Of a stretch of 64,000 nt of DNA, positions 9,110 to 17,836 are shown one piece after another. Under the pieces are notes generated by a model. The model saw only the letters and a program-made list of their open reading frames with translations, searched no databases and was not told where the DNA came from. The position numbers and the translations under genes were made by a program. The number at the start of each line of letters is the position of its first letter. Position 1 is the stretch's first letter. This stretch comes from Pseudoalteromonas luteoviolacea S2607 (GTDB lineage Bacteria > Pseudomonadota > Gammaproteobacteria > Enterobacterales > Alteromonadaceae), in the NCBI RefSeq assembly GCF_001625575.1, contig NZ_AUXV01000015.1:78836-142835 (forward strand), read 5' to 3'.

Positions 9110-11647
9110 CTACCCTCTTTGTTCCAGCAAGTTTGTTACACTTTGCTTGAGCTGCTTTGAGCTTAAACACATCCCGCCAAAAGCAATAACCAGAACAATT
9201 GTGAGAGCTTCGATAAGTAACATCAGGTTATTCGGTCTATAGGTAAAGCCAAACCCTTCTTGATAAATCTGCCCAATAAACAAATAAACAGATGCAAGAG
9301 CACACAACACGGGCACAATAGTTAAAATTACCCATTCAATAATCAACATATTTCTGCCTTGTTTTTCGCTTAAACCAAAACTCATCAGTAATCCATTTTT
9401 CAGCTTGTCTCTTTGTAAATGTGTCTGGATCGACGCAACTACAAGCAAATTGCTCATCAGGCCAATAAAAAAACCATATGCCAACATCAGGTACATAAGG
9501 GTCTCGATGGTACCTCGTAAACGAGAAAGCAACTCTTCCACCCTCAACATGCGAATACTAGGATGTGCTTGCCAAATTTCGCCTAATCGCTCAAGTCCTT
9601 GCTGGGTTAAATCAACACTTCCCATATAATAGATTTGCTCACTTTCCATGGGAACTACAGCTTGGTGTACAACAAACCAAAATGTTATTGAATCCTTACC
9701 TGAACGATAGTGATGCACTGAGGCGATTTCGAATCCTTGGCTGCGACTGCCAATTTGCATTGTAATCACGTCGCCCAGTGATAGGTTGAGCTCTTCAAAC
9801 ACTTCTTGCTCCATAGAAATGGCCGGCATCGTTTGTTGCTGATATTGCCACCCTCCCTCTACAACCTTAATATTGTCTGGCTGGTCATAGTGCCAATGTA
9901 GATTGATATTCCGCTCCAACCGCGTCCGTGAATCACTCGGCGGCGCATCTATTTCAGTGAGTAAAACGTCATTAATGTGCGTCACGCGCGCGCTTTGAAA
10001 CGCCTTAAACGTCTTTACTTCCCCACCACTTTTAACTGCGAATTCTTCAATAGCTTGCTTCTGGTTAAGATCTGCTTGAGTTACAAAGATATTCCCTTGA
10101 TCTTCAAACAAAGCGCGTTCCAACGCACTATTCACATCTTGTCCAATACGTAAACACAGTAAAAGCAAAGTCGCGCTTAAGCCCAATGCTAATATTTGGA
10201 CCATTTTCACGTTTAGTCTTTGCTTCATGAGCAATAAGACAAAAGCGACAGTGCCACCTTTGTTCTTAAAAAAGCGACTTGCGAGTTTTAATAGTGTCCA
10301 AGTTAGTGTCAATAGCAACACTAAACACACTCCAAGACCAGCTAAGAGCAAACCTGTGAGTACCCAATTATCCGTGTTAATGAAAACTACGACCAATAGT
10401 GAAAGCAGTGGACATAACCCGCCAACAATGAAAGTTGCAGCCCCACTCTCACGCTTTTCTAGCAAATCTCTTACCGTGCTCTTTAACAACTTCACCCAGC
10501 TTGGAGTTGTCAGTAAAGCATATAACACCACACTCATTAACAGTGCTTGACCTACTCCCGTCATGTCCCACATAAGCTCAAAGGTCTCAAACATATTTTG
10601 CTGCACGAGCTGTTCAATAATCACCGCGAGAACCAAGGCCAAGGCCAACGCTGGTAAAAAACTGATAAGCAAAATACAGGTAATGAGTGTGACCACTAAA
10701 ACTGGGATTTGTTTATGTGTCACCCCATTTGCCAGCATCACAGCAAGCACGGATTGAATTGGCTCAACATGGCTTCGTTGACTTAACCACAAGCATAAAC
10801 AAGTAAGCAGTACTATCACAAAGCTGATAAGGCCCATAAAATTTTGCACACGCTGCCAAGCATGTGCCATTGGGTAATTATTAAGTTGTTTACTCACCAC
10901 GCGCATATCAGCACTGCTTGACTGCAGCTGCTGCAGTAAGGCTGGAGAAAATGTACTGTCATGGTTGATTAGCACTTGCCTCTCTGAAGCTTGCAAGTCT
11001 AGGTCTTGCAAGCTTTGCAAAGAAACGAGCGCTCGCCTATCGCTGCTATAACCTTGAATGATTCTATCGGGTTCGTTCAAGAGCAGTCCGCTCACCAGTA
11101 GCTGAGTAGTGCCTAACGTGACTTCATCACCAACCTCTACTTTCAAAGCCCGTGCTAAATGCGGCTCTAACCAGATTTCACCTTTTTTAGGGCCCGCCGA
11201 CATTAAAGTTGGCGTCAATTGCTGATCGGTCGAGATTGTGATTTGGCCATTGAGTGGATAGGTTTGCCCTACCGCTTTTAGCTTAGTATGGCTATATGTT
11301 CCATCACCGCTCAAGGTGATGTCAAAACTCTCGATATAACTGTGCGCTGCGGAGTTAACCTCAACCCAGTCGATTTCATCATTATGCCAGTTTCGATTTA
11401 TACTGAGCTGAGTATCGGCACCAAGCATAGTTTGCAGGTTATGGTTCAAATATTTGTCTACCCCTTGCCCTAGGACACTGGTCAAGCTTAGATACAAAAA
11501 CAACAGTGCCAAGCTCAATAAAGGTATTAAATGCTTTCCTTTTCGAACCTGAAGAAAAAAGATTCTGGTTAGCAGCAAGCTCGCACTAAGACGACTGAAT
11601 TTAGCATGTGTATTGCGCTCAACTTTTGGCATGTAATCATCAATCAT
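9110..11647 (-). CDS. FtsX/MacB-type ABC transporter permease (YbbP-like)
   Basis: 845 aa. After one N-terminal membrane helix (about residues 38-60, LIPLLSLALLFLYLSL) comes a large periplasmic domain of about 200 residues. Three helices follow around 270-370, then further helices around 400-500, a second periplasmic domain of about 180 residues, and three C-terminal helices (LMYLMLAYGFFIGLM, WVILTIVPVLCALASVYL, LLIEALTIVLVIAFGG). Two fused FtsX units of this length match YbbP-like permeases of the lipoprotein/peptide export superfamily. Its ATG overlaps the stop of the ATPase gene (ATGA), so the two are translationally coupled. The NRPS follows downstream on the same strand after a hairpin. 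Export of the NRPS product is a reasonable guess, but YbbAP homologues also occur without NRPS genes. Confidence 0.85.
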   Translation of the reverse strand: MIDDYMPKVERNTHAKFSRLSASLLLTRIFFLQVRKGKHLIPLLSLALLFLYLSLTSVLGQGVDKYLNHNLQTMLGADTQLSINRNWHNDEIDWVEVNSAAHSYIESFDITLSGDGTYSHTKLKAVGQTYPLNGQITISTDQQLTPTLMSAGPKKGEIWLEPHLARALKVEVGDEVTLGTTQLLVSGLLLNEPDRIIQGYSSDRRALVSLQSLQDLDLQASERQVLINHDSTFSPALLQQLQSSSADMRVVSKQLNNYPMAHAWQRVQNFMGLISFVIVLLTCLCLWLSQRSHVEPIQSVLAVMLANGVTHKQIPVLVVTLITCILLISFLPALALALVLAVIIEQLVQQNMFETFELMWDMTGVGQALLMSVVLYALLTTPSWVKLLKSTVRDLLEKRESGAATFIVGGLCPLLSLLVVVFINTDNWVLTGLLLAGLGVCLVLLLTLTWTLLKLASRFFKNKGGTVAFVLLLMKQRLNVKMVQILALGLSATLLLLCLRIGQDVNSALERALFEDQGNIFVTQADLNQKQAIEEFAVKSGGEVKTFKAFQSARVTHINDVLLTEIDAPPSDSRTRLERNINLHWHYDQPDNIKVVEGGWQYQQQTMPAISMEQEVFEELNLSLGDVITMQIGSRSQGFEIASVHHYRSGKDSITFWFVVHQAVVPMESEQIYYMGSVDLTQQGLERLGEIWQAHPSIRMLRVEELLSRLRGTIETLMYLMLAYGFFIGLMSNLLVVASIQTHLQRDKLKNGLLMSFGLSEKQGRNMLIIEWVILTIVPVLCALASVYLFIGQIYQEGFGFTYRPNNLMLLIEALTIVLVIAFGGMCLSSKQLKQSVTNLLEQRG

Positions 11648-12294
11648 AACCTGAGCTCTCCATTTTCTAAGTGATAGATTTTGTCGAGCTTTGCCGCTAA
11701 GTTTAGGTCATGTGTTACCACAACCATGGTCGTGCCAGATTCTTTCGCACCGTTTTGCATATGCTCGAAAACCTGTTCTGCTGTGGTTTGATCTAAGTTT
11801 CCAGTGGGCTCATCAGCAAAAATAATTTGAGGCTCACTGCATAGTGCTCTTGCAATAGCGACCCGCTGTTGCTCACCCCCACTTAACTTTGTCACGGGCT
11901 GCAACGCTTGGTCTTCCATGTTTACAATACGCAGTTTTTCTAGCGCTTGTTCCTCTGCACTTTTTTCACCTCTAAGTAGAAGCGGTAGCGCGACATTTTG
12001 TAGTGCATTTAACTCTGGCAATAAATGGAAGTGCTGAAATACAAACCCAGACACACTATTGATCTCTTCGAGCTGCTCATTATCATGTTGATAGCTGATC
12101 CGCCCACTTTGCTGATTTTCAAGTCCTGCCAGCAAAGACAGTAAGGTTGATTTACCAGACCCTGATGCACCAACGATAGCGATTTGCTCACCTGGCTCTA
12201 CAGCCATCGAGATTGCTTTTAGCAAATGTAGCTGGTTACCGTTTACCAATTGAATCGTGTGATCAAGATGACTGACATCCAACTTAATACCCAT
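11644..12294 (-). CDS. ABC transporter ATP-binding protein (LolD/YbbA-like)
   Basis: 216 aa from the ATG at 12294, which has AAGGAG five bases upstream; a GTG at 12300 would add two residues. All ATPase motifs are present (numbering from the GTG): Walker A GASGSGKST (44-52), a Q-loop near 89, signature LSGGEQ (139-144), Walker B IIFADEP (159-165) and a switch His in VVVTHD. Size and sequence match the LolD/YbbA/MacB-type ATPases that power FtsX-like permeases. The gene overlaps the permease gene by four bases and forms a two-gene operon with it. Substrate cannot be read from the ATPase. Confidence 0.92.
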   Translation of the reverse strand: MGIKLDVSHLDHTIQLVNGNQLHLLKAISMAVEPGEQIAIVGASGSGKSTLLSLLAGLENQQSGRISYQHDNEQLEEINSVSGFVFQHFHLLPELNALQNVALPLLLRGEKSAEEQALEKLRIVNMEDQALQPVTKLSGGEQQRVAIARALCSEPQIIFADEPTGNLDQTTAEQVFEHMQNGAKESGTTMVVVTHDLNLAAKLDKIYHLENGELRL

Positions 12295-12603
12295 GCTCAC
12301 TCCTTAAATAACCTAATACAGATTTGATAAGTGCAGCTTGAACGCACCTGCGTGAAAAGAGTGTGAAGAGCACATTGACGCCTGAAGTGACGATGGAAAT
12401 GATGTACAGAGAGGTGACGTTTTAGTAGTCTCAATAAGCTTGATTTTATATAGTTATATGGAGTACCTATAAAACAAGCACCAAGTTCGGCGCATAAGGC
12501 ACAATAAGACACTAAAGCTTGTCTTACAACTCACATTGAGCCTGCTTTGTAGCTTGCTTAATTAGCCGTTATCAAACTGACACACCTAGAAGGAATAGGG
12601 TAA
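12295..12603. other. Divergent upstream region of exporter operon and VOC gene
   Basis: This region separates two divergent genes and must carry two promoters. Apart from the ribosome binding sites at both ends (AAGGAG before 12294; AGGAATAGGG before 12604) I see no clear motif. A 71-codon minus-strand frame here (12297-12512) has an unlikely composition and is not called. Confidence 0.5.
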
Positions 12604-12981
12604 GTGATTTCACATCTAACACTGGGTACAAATAACCTCGAATTAGCAATTAAATACTATGACCAATTACTCAAGCTATTTGATGCTAAGCAAATCGCTA
12701 AAACCGACCAAGTTGTGTTTTACGCATTTGCAAACTCCAGTACAAAATTAGCAATTACTAAGCCGCATAACGGGGATATCGCAACATCCGGTAATGGGAC
12801 GATGCTGGCACTTAAAGCACCAAATGAGCAGCTTGTGCAAGCGGTTTACACTCTTGCAATTAGCCTCGGCTCTATATGTGAAGGCCAACCAGGACCTAGA
12901 GATAATGGCGCGTACACTGCCGCTTACTTTCGCGATTTAGATGGTAACAAGCTCGCTGTGTTTTATCGCCCTAATAAATAA
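12604..12981 (+). CDS. VOC (glyoxalase/bleomycin resistance fold) family protein
   Basis: 125 aa from a GTG start preceded by AGGAATAGGG. It has the single-domain VOC pattern: ISHLTLGTNNLELAIKYYDQLL at the N-terminus, the central VFYAFANSSTKLAI strand pair, and a C-terminal YTAAYFRDLDGNKLAVFY in which the Asp-Gly-Asn-K-L ending is typical. His4 and the region around the C-terminal Phe/Tyr could bind metal, but a complete metal triad is not obvious. Proteins of this type include glyoxalase I, dioxygenases and drug-binding proteins. Substrate is unknown. It is transcribed divergently from the exporter operon. Confidence 0.85.
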   Translation: MISHLTLGTNNLELAIKYYDQLLKLFDAKQIAKTDQVVFYAFANSSTKLAITKPHNGDIATSGNGTMLALKAPNEQLVQAVYTLAISLGSICEGQPGPRDNGAYTAAYFRDLDGNKLAVFYRPNK

Positions 12982-13404
12982 TTGATTATGGTTGAGCACA
13001 ATATTCTGGCTAAACAATCGAAATCGGCGTAACCCCTTTCGTACTAGTTGGTTTTGTTTATTTACTTCTCTATTTAATAAATGTGTCCATTCAGCAACTC
13101 AGTGATAACTCCCTGCATGAGCGAGTTAAGGTAATGGCGAGTGGCATGCCCGAAAGCACCAAGCTATTTCTCTGGAGTTGTGGCGTTAAGTGATCTGCGG
13201 CGACGATCACGCAGATTATTAAGTATCAATGCTGTTATTATTTTCGAATTCGCCTATTTACAATTTGATGACATAGCGTTGCAGTATTGCTATTATTCGC
13301 TTAATCATGGAGTAGAGAATAATAGTAGTAGCAATGCGAAACTATTTGCTTCGCAATTGTGCGACATTTGTCGTGAATAAAAAACTGAACCAATAGAGAA
13401 TAAA
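12982..13404. other. Gene-free stretch with a possible decayed ORF and hairpin
   Basis: A startless open frame runs from about 13013 to 13187 (ending MASGMPESTKLFLWSCGVK then TGA) with a hydrophobic N-terminal part. It could be a gene remnant. A short hairpin follows near 13192-13216 (ATCTGCG pairing with CGCAGAT). Overlapping ATG-bearing frames (13141-13380) have odd composition and are not called. Confidence 0.35.
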
Positions 13405-13737
13405 ATGAAAAAACTCCTTCTTTTTTTATGTGTCATACCAACATTAATTATACCATCTGTTTCTTACGCGGTTGGCAACCTAAGCCCAGTACATATAGAG
13501 GGGATATATATTAGGGAAAGCAGGACTGATATATATTTGAAACAGAACACTAATAACCCTGCAAAATGTGCCAACCCAAAGCGGTTGACAATTTTAAATG
13601 GTGAGACACCTAATTCAGATGCAATGCTCTCTGCTGCGCTAGCAGCTCACATGGCAGGAAGAAGAATTTCAGGCTTCGTAGGAGTCTGTCACGACGGTTT
13701 GGGTAAAGTATCGGCGATTTATATTGAGGAAAGCTAA
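13405..13737 (+). CDS. Small secreted protein of unknown function
   Basis: 110 aa with a clear signal peptide (MKKLLLFLCVIPTLIIPSVSYA, residues 1-22). The mature 88 residues contain two Cys (in PAKCANP and GVCHDG) that could form a disulfide. The ending MLSAALAAHMAGRRISGFVGVC is a pattern seen in many short exported proteins of Vibrio and Pseudoalteromonas that I cannot name. The gene stands alone, between the exporter region and the AraC operon. Confidence 0.65.
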   Translation: MKKLLLFLCVIPTLIIPSVSYAVGNLSPVHIEGIYIRESRTDIYLKQNTNNPAKCANPKRLTILNGETPNSDAMLSAALAAHMAGRRISGFVGVCHDGLGKVSAIYIEES

Positions 13738-14054
13738 AGGTTAAAAGCACAATAAAACTACTCTATGGAGAAGAAGGCATACGTGACAATTTACATAAAG
13801 TTATTTATAACGCGTTATGCCTCCATAGATTTAAACCTCAGTGGAATTTAAATATTGTTTTCATTTTAACTTTATGGTCTTAGTAGGTCGTACCCAAACC
13901 GCCTCTTATGGCAGAAGAACAAAGTAAGCTTGTTGAACTAGGTTGCGAACATGATATTTAACCCGAACCGATTACCATATACATAGATATCTAACTGAAA
14001 AAATAATACGATGACTAATAGTGATGAAGGAGAGCCCTCCCCCCTCAGGTAACC
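13738..14054. other. Intergenic stretch with an imperfect inverted repeat
   Basis: No gene is seen. It contains the inverted repeat listed at 13763-13828. A short GC-rich tract just past the AraC stop (14020-14045) can form only a weak hairpin. Confidence 0.5.
13763..13828. repeat. Imperfect inverted repeat
   Basis: CTATGGAG (13763-13770) pairs with CTCCATAG (13821-13828), and the inner GGCATACG pairs approximately with CGTTATGCC. About 66 bp end to end. It shares CGTTATGCCT-like ends with the repeat at 49422-49479. It may be a small mobile-element or recombination-site remnant, or just a hairpin. Confidence 0.4.
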
Positions 14055-14939
14055 TTAGTGCGCTTGGTTTCGGTACTGGGTTGGTGTTTGACCCACCTTT
14101 TTTTTGAACAACCTTGCAAAGTATTGCGGATATTCAAACCCCAACGCATAGGCAATTGTAGCTACTGAATCATTAGAGCCTAATAGCATGTTTTTAGCCC
14201 GCTCAATTTGGTACATATGAATGTTTTCCAATGCCGTTTTGCCTGTTTCGACTTTTAGCCCATCACTCAGATATCGCGGCGTCACGTGTAATTTGCTCGC
14301 GACCTCTTCCACAGTTGGTATATGGTCAGATGAAAGTTCCTTTAAACAAGTTATAAAGCGCTCTTCTAACGAAGATACGGGGCTTTCCATGCGCTGCTGG
14401 AACTGCCGTTGATAAAATCGTTCGGCATACGATAACAATGTGGTTAATTGTGAAACCATAATGCCTTTGCTAAATGCATCATGATTTTGGGTATATTCCT
14501 GTTCAAGCGTGTCTAGCAAGCCTTTAATTAAGCTTTCTTCTTTGGGAGATAAATGAAGCGCTTCGTTTACTGCATAGGTGAAATAGTGGGCTGCTTCAAT
14601 CGCATGCTGAATACTGGTACCGCGTAAAAAGTCTTCATGAATTAGAATCGTTTTAGCATCCGACTTTATATTCAACTTGGCGATCCGCACCGTTTGTCTC
14701 GGTGACATACATATTAAACTACCGCCTTTAAAGTCATATTGAGTTCGGCCGTAATGAATTTCTCCCTCGATAATGTGCTTCAAGCTGATGGCATAGAAAT
14801 CGGTAGTCATCTCAAATTCTTCATTCACGCAGCTAGCATCAGACTCGATGCTTGAGACAGATATAAGCGGGTGCTCGGGGGCTGGCAAACCAAAAAAATC
14901 ATGATATTCGCGAATAGAACTATAATGCACTTGCTTCAT
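14055..14939 (-). CDS. AraC family transcriptional regulator
   Basis: 294 aa. The C-terminal third (about 190-294) is an AraC/XylS DNA-binding domain with two helix-turn-helix units: TVEEVASKLHVTPRYLSDGL and SVATIAYALGFEYPQYFARL, then FKKKVGQTPTQYR, the family signature. The N-terminal 180 residues form a sensor region of cupin-like strands (YGRTQYDFKGGSLICMSPRQ). It lies 10 bp after the DUF2255 gene and 455 bp after the hydrolase gene, on the same strand, so it may control these genes and itself. The inducer is unknown. Confidence 0.93.
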   Translation of the reverse strand: MKQVHYSSIREYHDFFGLPAPEHPLISVSSIESDASCVNEEFEMTTDFYAISLKHIIEGEIHYGRTQYDFKGGSLICMSPRQTVRIAKLNIKSDAKTILIHEDFLRGTSIQHAIEAAHYFTYAVNEALHLSPKEESLIKGLLDTLEQEYTQNHDAFSKGIMVSQLTTLLSYAERFYQRQFQQRMESPVSSLEERFITCLKELSSDHIPTVEEVASKLHVTPRYLSDGLKVETGKTALENIHMYQIERAKNMLLGSNDSVATIAYALGFEYPQYFARLFKKKVGQTPTQYRNQAH

Positions 14940-14949
14940 TTCTGAATCC

Positions 14950-15318
14950 TTATACCTGCGGAATTAACTCTAACGTCGAAGCTTCATGGTTTTTAGTATT
15001 GAACCCAAGCTTCATTAGTCCATAATTGAGGTGATATTTTTTCCAAAACGCCCTAGTGACCGATTTATTAATCTTGTCCAAGTCCTGAGGCTTGACGCCT
15101 TTAATTGAGATTATAGTTTCGCCGCACTTAATCTCACCATTTGGCTCTTTTAAAAAAGCACTATACCAACTATTTTTTCCGAACTTGTACAGCCTTACAA
15201 AAAAACGTCCTTGTGTCTCAACAATCGATATATCAACAAAGCGGTGTGCTTTTCCTGAACGGATTTGATGCACCCGAAGAGCACTTACTAAATTTGATAT
15301 GTCCGTTACATCTTTCAT
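14950..15318 (-). CDS. DUF2255-like protein
   Basis: 122 aa, cytoplasmic. The order HRFVDISIVETQGRFFVRLY - SWYSAFL - ETIISIKGVKPQD - INKSVTRAFWKKYH matches my memory of DUF2255, a small beta-rich family often found beside hydrolases or oxidoreductases under AraC/TetR control. It sits between the alpha/beta hydrolase gene (76 bp upstream) and the AraC gene (10 bp downstream). No activity is known to me. Confidence 0.65.
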   Translation of the reverse strand: MKDVTDISNLVSALRVHQIRSGKAHRFVDISIVETQGRFFVRLYKFGKNSWYSAFLKEPNGEIKCGETIISIKGVKPQDLDKINKSVTRAFWKKYHLNYGLMKLGFNTKNHEASTLELIPQV

Positions 15319-15394
15319 CAGATACTGCCTATATTTGCAACCGTAGCAACAAATGCGTGAGCTTGCTAATTAGAAAGCTCACGACTCTACCCTG

Positions 15395-16321
15395 TTAGCT
15401 ATTGAAAAAATCAGCTACTGCCTCAGTTGACACTTTCACAGCCTCAGGTTTGAAGTAAAAATCCACATGACTGAACTCTTCTACCGCAATAACCTTTGGG
15501 TCATTTGTTAACTTCTCTATAAATGCCGTTGAACATATTGCTGTAGGCGCATCTTTGCCGTATACGACCAGTGTTGGTTGCACAATCTTATCGGCATAAT
15601 GCTCACATAAAGAAAATAGAGATTGCATAGACTGATCTCCAATATGCATATTGGTATAGTTTTCCACCGAGCTGGGGCCTCTAAACCCATCTTTACCATA
15701 GTAACTATAAGTTTCTTCAGCCATTGCGGGGAACTCTGCGGCATCGACAAACTCTTCTTTCGAATGCGTATCCGTTAAACCAAAAGGTGCGGTGTAATCT
15801 GCTTCTGCAGTCTCATATTGCTTTTGCTTGGAAGCATTAGCCGCATCAATCATTGCGTCAGTTACTTCTCGATCTGACCATTGGAAACCATCTGCCGCCA
15901 TCATGCCCGAAACTGTTGCTATCTTTTTTATTCGGTGGTCCGTAACGGCTGCAGATGAAATAATTGACCCGCCTTGGCAAACACCAAGTCCGTATATTTC
16001 GTCAACAAAAGGTAAAGTACCCAAGTAAGATACTGCATCCCAAGTATTTTCAATAAGCCTGAACATATATCGAGATTGTTTGTGTTCTCCGGCTAGTGCA
16101 GGTGAATCACCCATCCCTAAGTAGTCAAATGCCAAAAAGATAAAACCTCTGTTAGCCATCTCGGTGCCATAAGTTGCGAGGACTTGCTCTTTTACTTGAG
16201 GAAAAGGGCTAGCACCAACAATCGCCTTATACTTGTTGTTTTCATCAAAGCCGTCAGGAAGGTATAAATCGCCAACTAAACTTACACCAAATGATTTGAA
16301 AGTAATTCTCTTAACACTCAT
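15395..16321 (-). CDS. Alpha/beta hydrolase with Cys nucleophile elbow
   Basis: 308 aa from ATG 16321, which has GAGGTG just upstream; a further ATG at 16333 overlaps that ribosome binding site. The fold is that of dienelactone hydrolase/YcjY-like proteins: an oxyanion strand (VGASPFPQVKEQ), FIFLAFDYLGMGDS, then the nucleophile elbow GLGVCQGGS with Cys in place of Ser. A late Asp (YGKDAPT) and His (FSHVDFY) complete a Cys-Asp-His triad. Cys is normal in dienelactone hydrolases, so the change need not mean inactivity. It heads a likely operon with the DUF2255 and AraC genes. Substrate is unknown. Confidence 0.85.
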   Translation of the reverse strand: MSVKRITFKSFGVSLVGDLYLPDGFDENNKYKAIVGASPFPQVKEQVLATYGTEMANRGFIFLAFDYLGMGDSPALAGEHKQSRYMFRLIENTWDAVSYLGTLPFVDEIYGLGVCQGGSIISSAAVTDHRIKKIATVSGMMAADGFQWSDREVTDAMIDAANASKQKQYETAEADYTAPFGLTDTHSKEEFVDAAEFPAMAEETYSYYGKDGFRGPSSVENYTNMHIGDQSMQSLFSLCEHYADKIVQPTLVVYGKDAPTAICSTAFIEKLTNDPKVIAVEEFSHVDFYFKPEAVKVSTEAVADFFNS

Positions 16322-16615
16322 TACACACCTCATATTTTCTTTAATTAGTAAGCAGCAATCTATGTGCTCGTCAGTGGTGTTAAGTATTAATTAGTAGGCC
16401 TGTAGAGTCAGTGCACAAAACTGCGTTAGTTGTATACAAATTAACGAACAGAAATTTCGCAGTCGCCGATTCAGCTTCTCACTGAGAATTGAATATCTGG
16501 TATCAAACGACTTACACCAAGTAAATCGTTTTATTGAATGGCTATAATTTTCTCGTAGGTGACTGTCAGCTCTAATAATCCCCATTATCAGAAGCAAACA
16601 GTCCGTATTAAAACT
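16322..16615. other. Intergenic stretch, nothing recognised
   Basis: This is the upstream region of the hydrolase operon. A 68-codon minus-strand frame (16391-16597) exists but has no plausible domain or composition, and I do not call it. Confidence 0.5.
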
Positions 16616-16649
16616 TATGCAATGCTCAAACTAGTTTGAGCATTGCATA
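16616..16649 (-). terminator. Terminator hairpin overlapping the stop codon of the EEP gene
   Basis: A perfect 16-bp stem (16616-16631 with 16634-16649) has the stop codon TAG at its tip (16631-16633). The last five sense codons of the upstream gene form one arm. On the minus strand AAGTTTTAATA follows. It probably works as an intrinsic terminator. Confidence 0.7.
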
Positions 16650-17836
16650 TTTGGCAGCTTAATGTCGACCCAAACTAAGCGGTGATCTGAAGACGCACCG
16701 CGGTTTACCACAAGTTCAGCGCCATCACTATCTTCTTTGGGCCAAAAAACACCGCTGTTCATCACAGTTAAATCTGCCGAAGGGAGTACGTAATCAGCTC
16801 GCATGCCCCAATGTGCGGTGTGGGTAGAGGCATGTATGTTTTCAGGCTTGTTCAGTTTACCGCCCAGTGACTCTGGTGCTGCATAGCTATTGACGCGTTT
16901 ATGCTTTAATAACTGATTAATTGCATTTGGGTGTGCGTCACCATCGACAGCGCTAGCATTCAAATCGCCCAAAATAACAAATGATTGATTGCTTATTCCA
17001 CCTCGCTGACCTTTATCATCGTATAGATAGCTGTTCCCTGAATCACTAATGTAGTCTTTCCATAGACGAATTTCGTCGTGGTTTCGTCTGCCATTTCTGT
17101 CTTCAGGCCCATCAAAGACCGGTGGTGTCGGATGACTGGCCAGTACATTGATTTGCTTATCACACACAGTGACGGGTATGTCCCAATGAGATTTAGACGA
17201 CAACCTCATTATTGCGTGCGCTTGCTCTCCAAACCAACTACCACCTTTGTCATCGATTGGCATCAAATTGTTGGGCATATCTTTCCATAAAAAGTTTTGG
17301 AAGGTACGCACTTGATTTGTATCTATTGGGTATCTAGACAATAACACCATACCGTATTGTCCCGGATATTTACCAAAGCCAAAGTGCGTTAAGCGAGACG
17401 CTTTACCTGATAAATGGGTTTTAACACCTGTATTGACTGGCGCAAGATACACATAAGGATATTCAATAGGCGCGAACCCATTTTGAGGCACTTCAAGATA
17501 AGCCTTTTTAAATAGCTCAATCCCCTGTTTAGGGTCTGCTATGTAGTCAAACTCATTGAGCAAAATGACATCCGGACGTGTCCTTTGGATGATTTGAGCA
17601 ATGTTATTGATCTGTTCAATTTTGCCACTTTTTAATGCATTGGTCAGCGCATTTCCTGAAACATCAAGGACTGCATCACGATTATAATTAGTGGCTTCCA
17701 TACTGACATTAAAGGTCGCTATTCTAATTTTGTTTTCATTTTTGTTAGCGGCTTCAGGTTCGTGCGTAGAGGTTAGCTGACACCCTGCGCCTAATAGCGA
17801 GGCAGCCAAAACAACTGATAAAGAGAAAGGTTTCAT
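16631..17836 (-). CDS. Lipoprotein of the endonuclease/exonuclease/phosphatase family
   Basis: 401 aa with a lipoprotein signal (LLGAGC, Cys19). The EEP fold runs from about residue 38 to 395: IRIATFNVS (metal-binding Asn), VILLNEFD (metal-binding Glu), VLASHPTPP, VILGDLNAS (Asp and Asn of the active site), RADYVLP, and SDHRLVWVDIKL (catalytic Asp-His). All usual catalytic residues are present, so a metal-dependent phosphodiesterase is likely. The target could be extracellular DNA, a nucleotide or a lipid head group. The RNGRRNHDEIRLWKDYI stretch is typical of the secreted form. Anchoring suggests scavenging at the cell surface or in the periplasm. The gene stands alone. Confidence 0.88.
   Translation of the reverse strand: MKPFSLSVVLAASLLGAGCQLTSTHEPEAANKNENKIRIATFNVSMEATNYNRDAVLDVSGNALTNALKSGKIEQINNIAQIIQRTRPDVILLNEFDYIADPKQGIELFKKAYLEVPQNGFAPIEYPYVYLAPVNTGVKTHLSGKASRLTHFGFGKYPGQYGMVLLSRYPIDTNQVRTFQNFLWKDMPNNLMPIDDKGGSWFGEQAHAIMRLSSKSHWDIPVTVCDKQINVLASHPTPPVFDGPEDRNGRRNHDEIRLWKDYISDSGNSYLYDDKGQRGGISNQSFVILGDLNASAVDGDAHPNAINQLLKHKRVNSYAAPESLGGKLNKPENIHASTHTAHWGMRADYVLPSADLTVMNSGVFWPKEDSDGAELVVNRGASSDHRLVWVDIKLPNMQCSN

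Noticed and set aside
12297..12512. 71-codon minus-strand frame before the ABC ATPase gene
   Set aside because: Composition is rich in Cys, His and Arg with no domain, and its end covers the ATPase ribosome binding site. It is probably untranslated leader.
13141..13380. 79-codon plus-strand frame
   Set aside because: It starts at GTG without ribosome binding site, has odd composition and overlaps a hairpin.
16391..16597. 68-codon minus-strand frame
   Set aside because: No ribosome binding site, no domain, unlikely composition.
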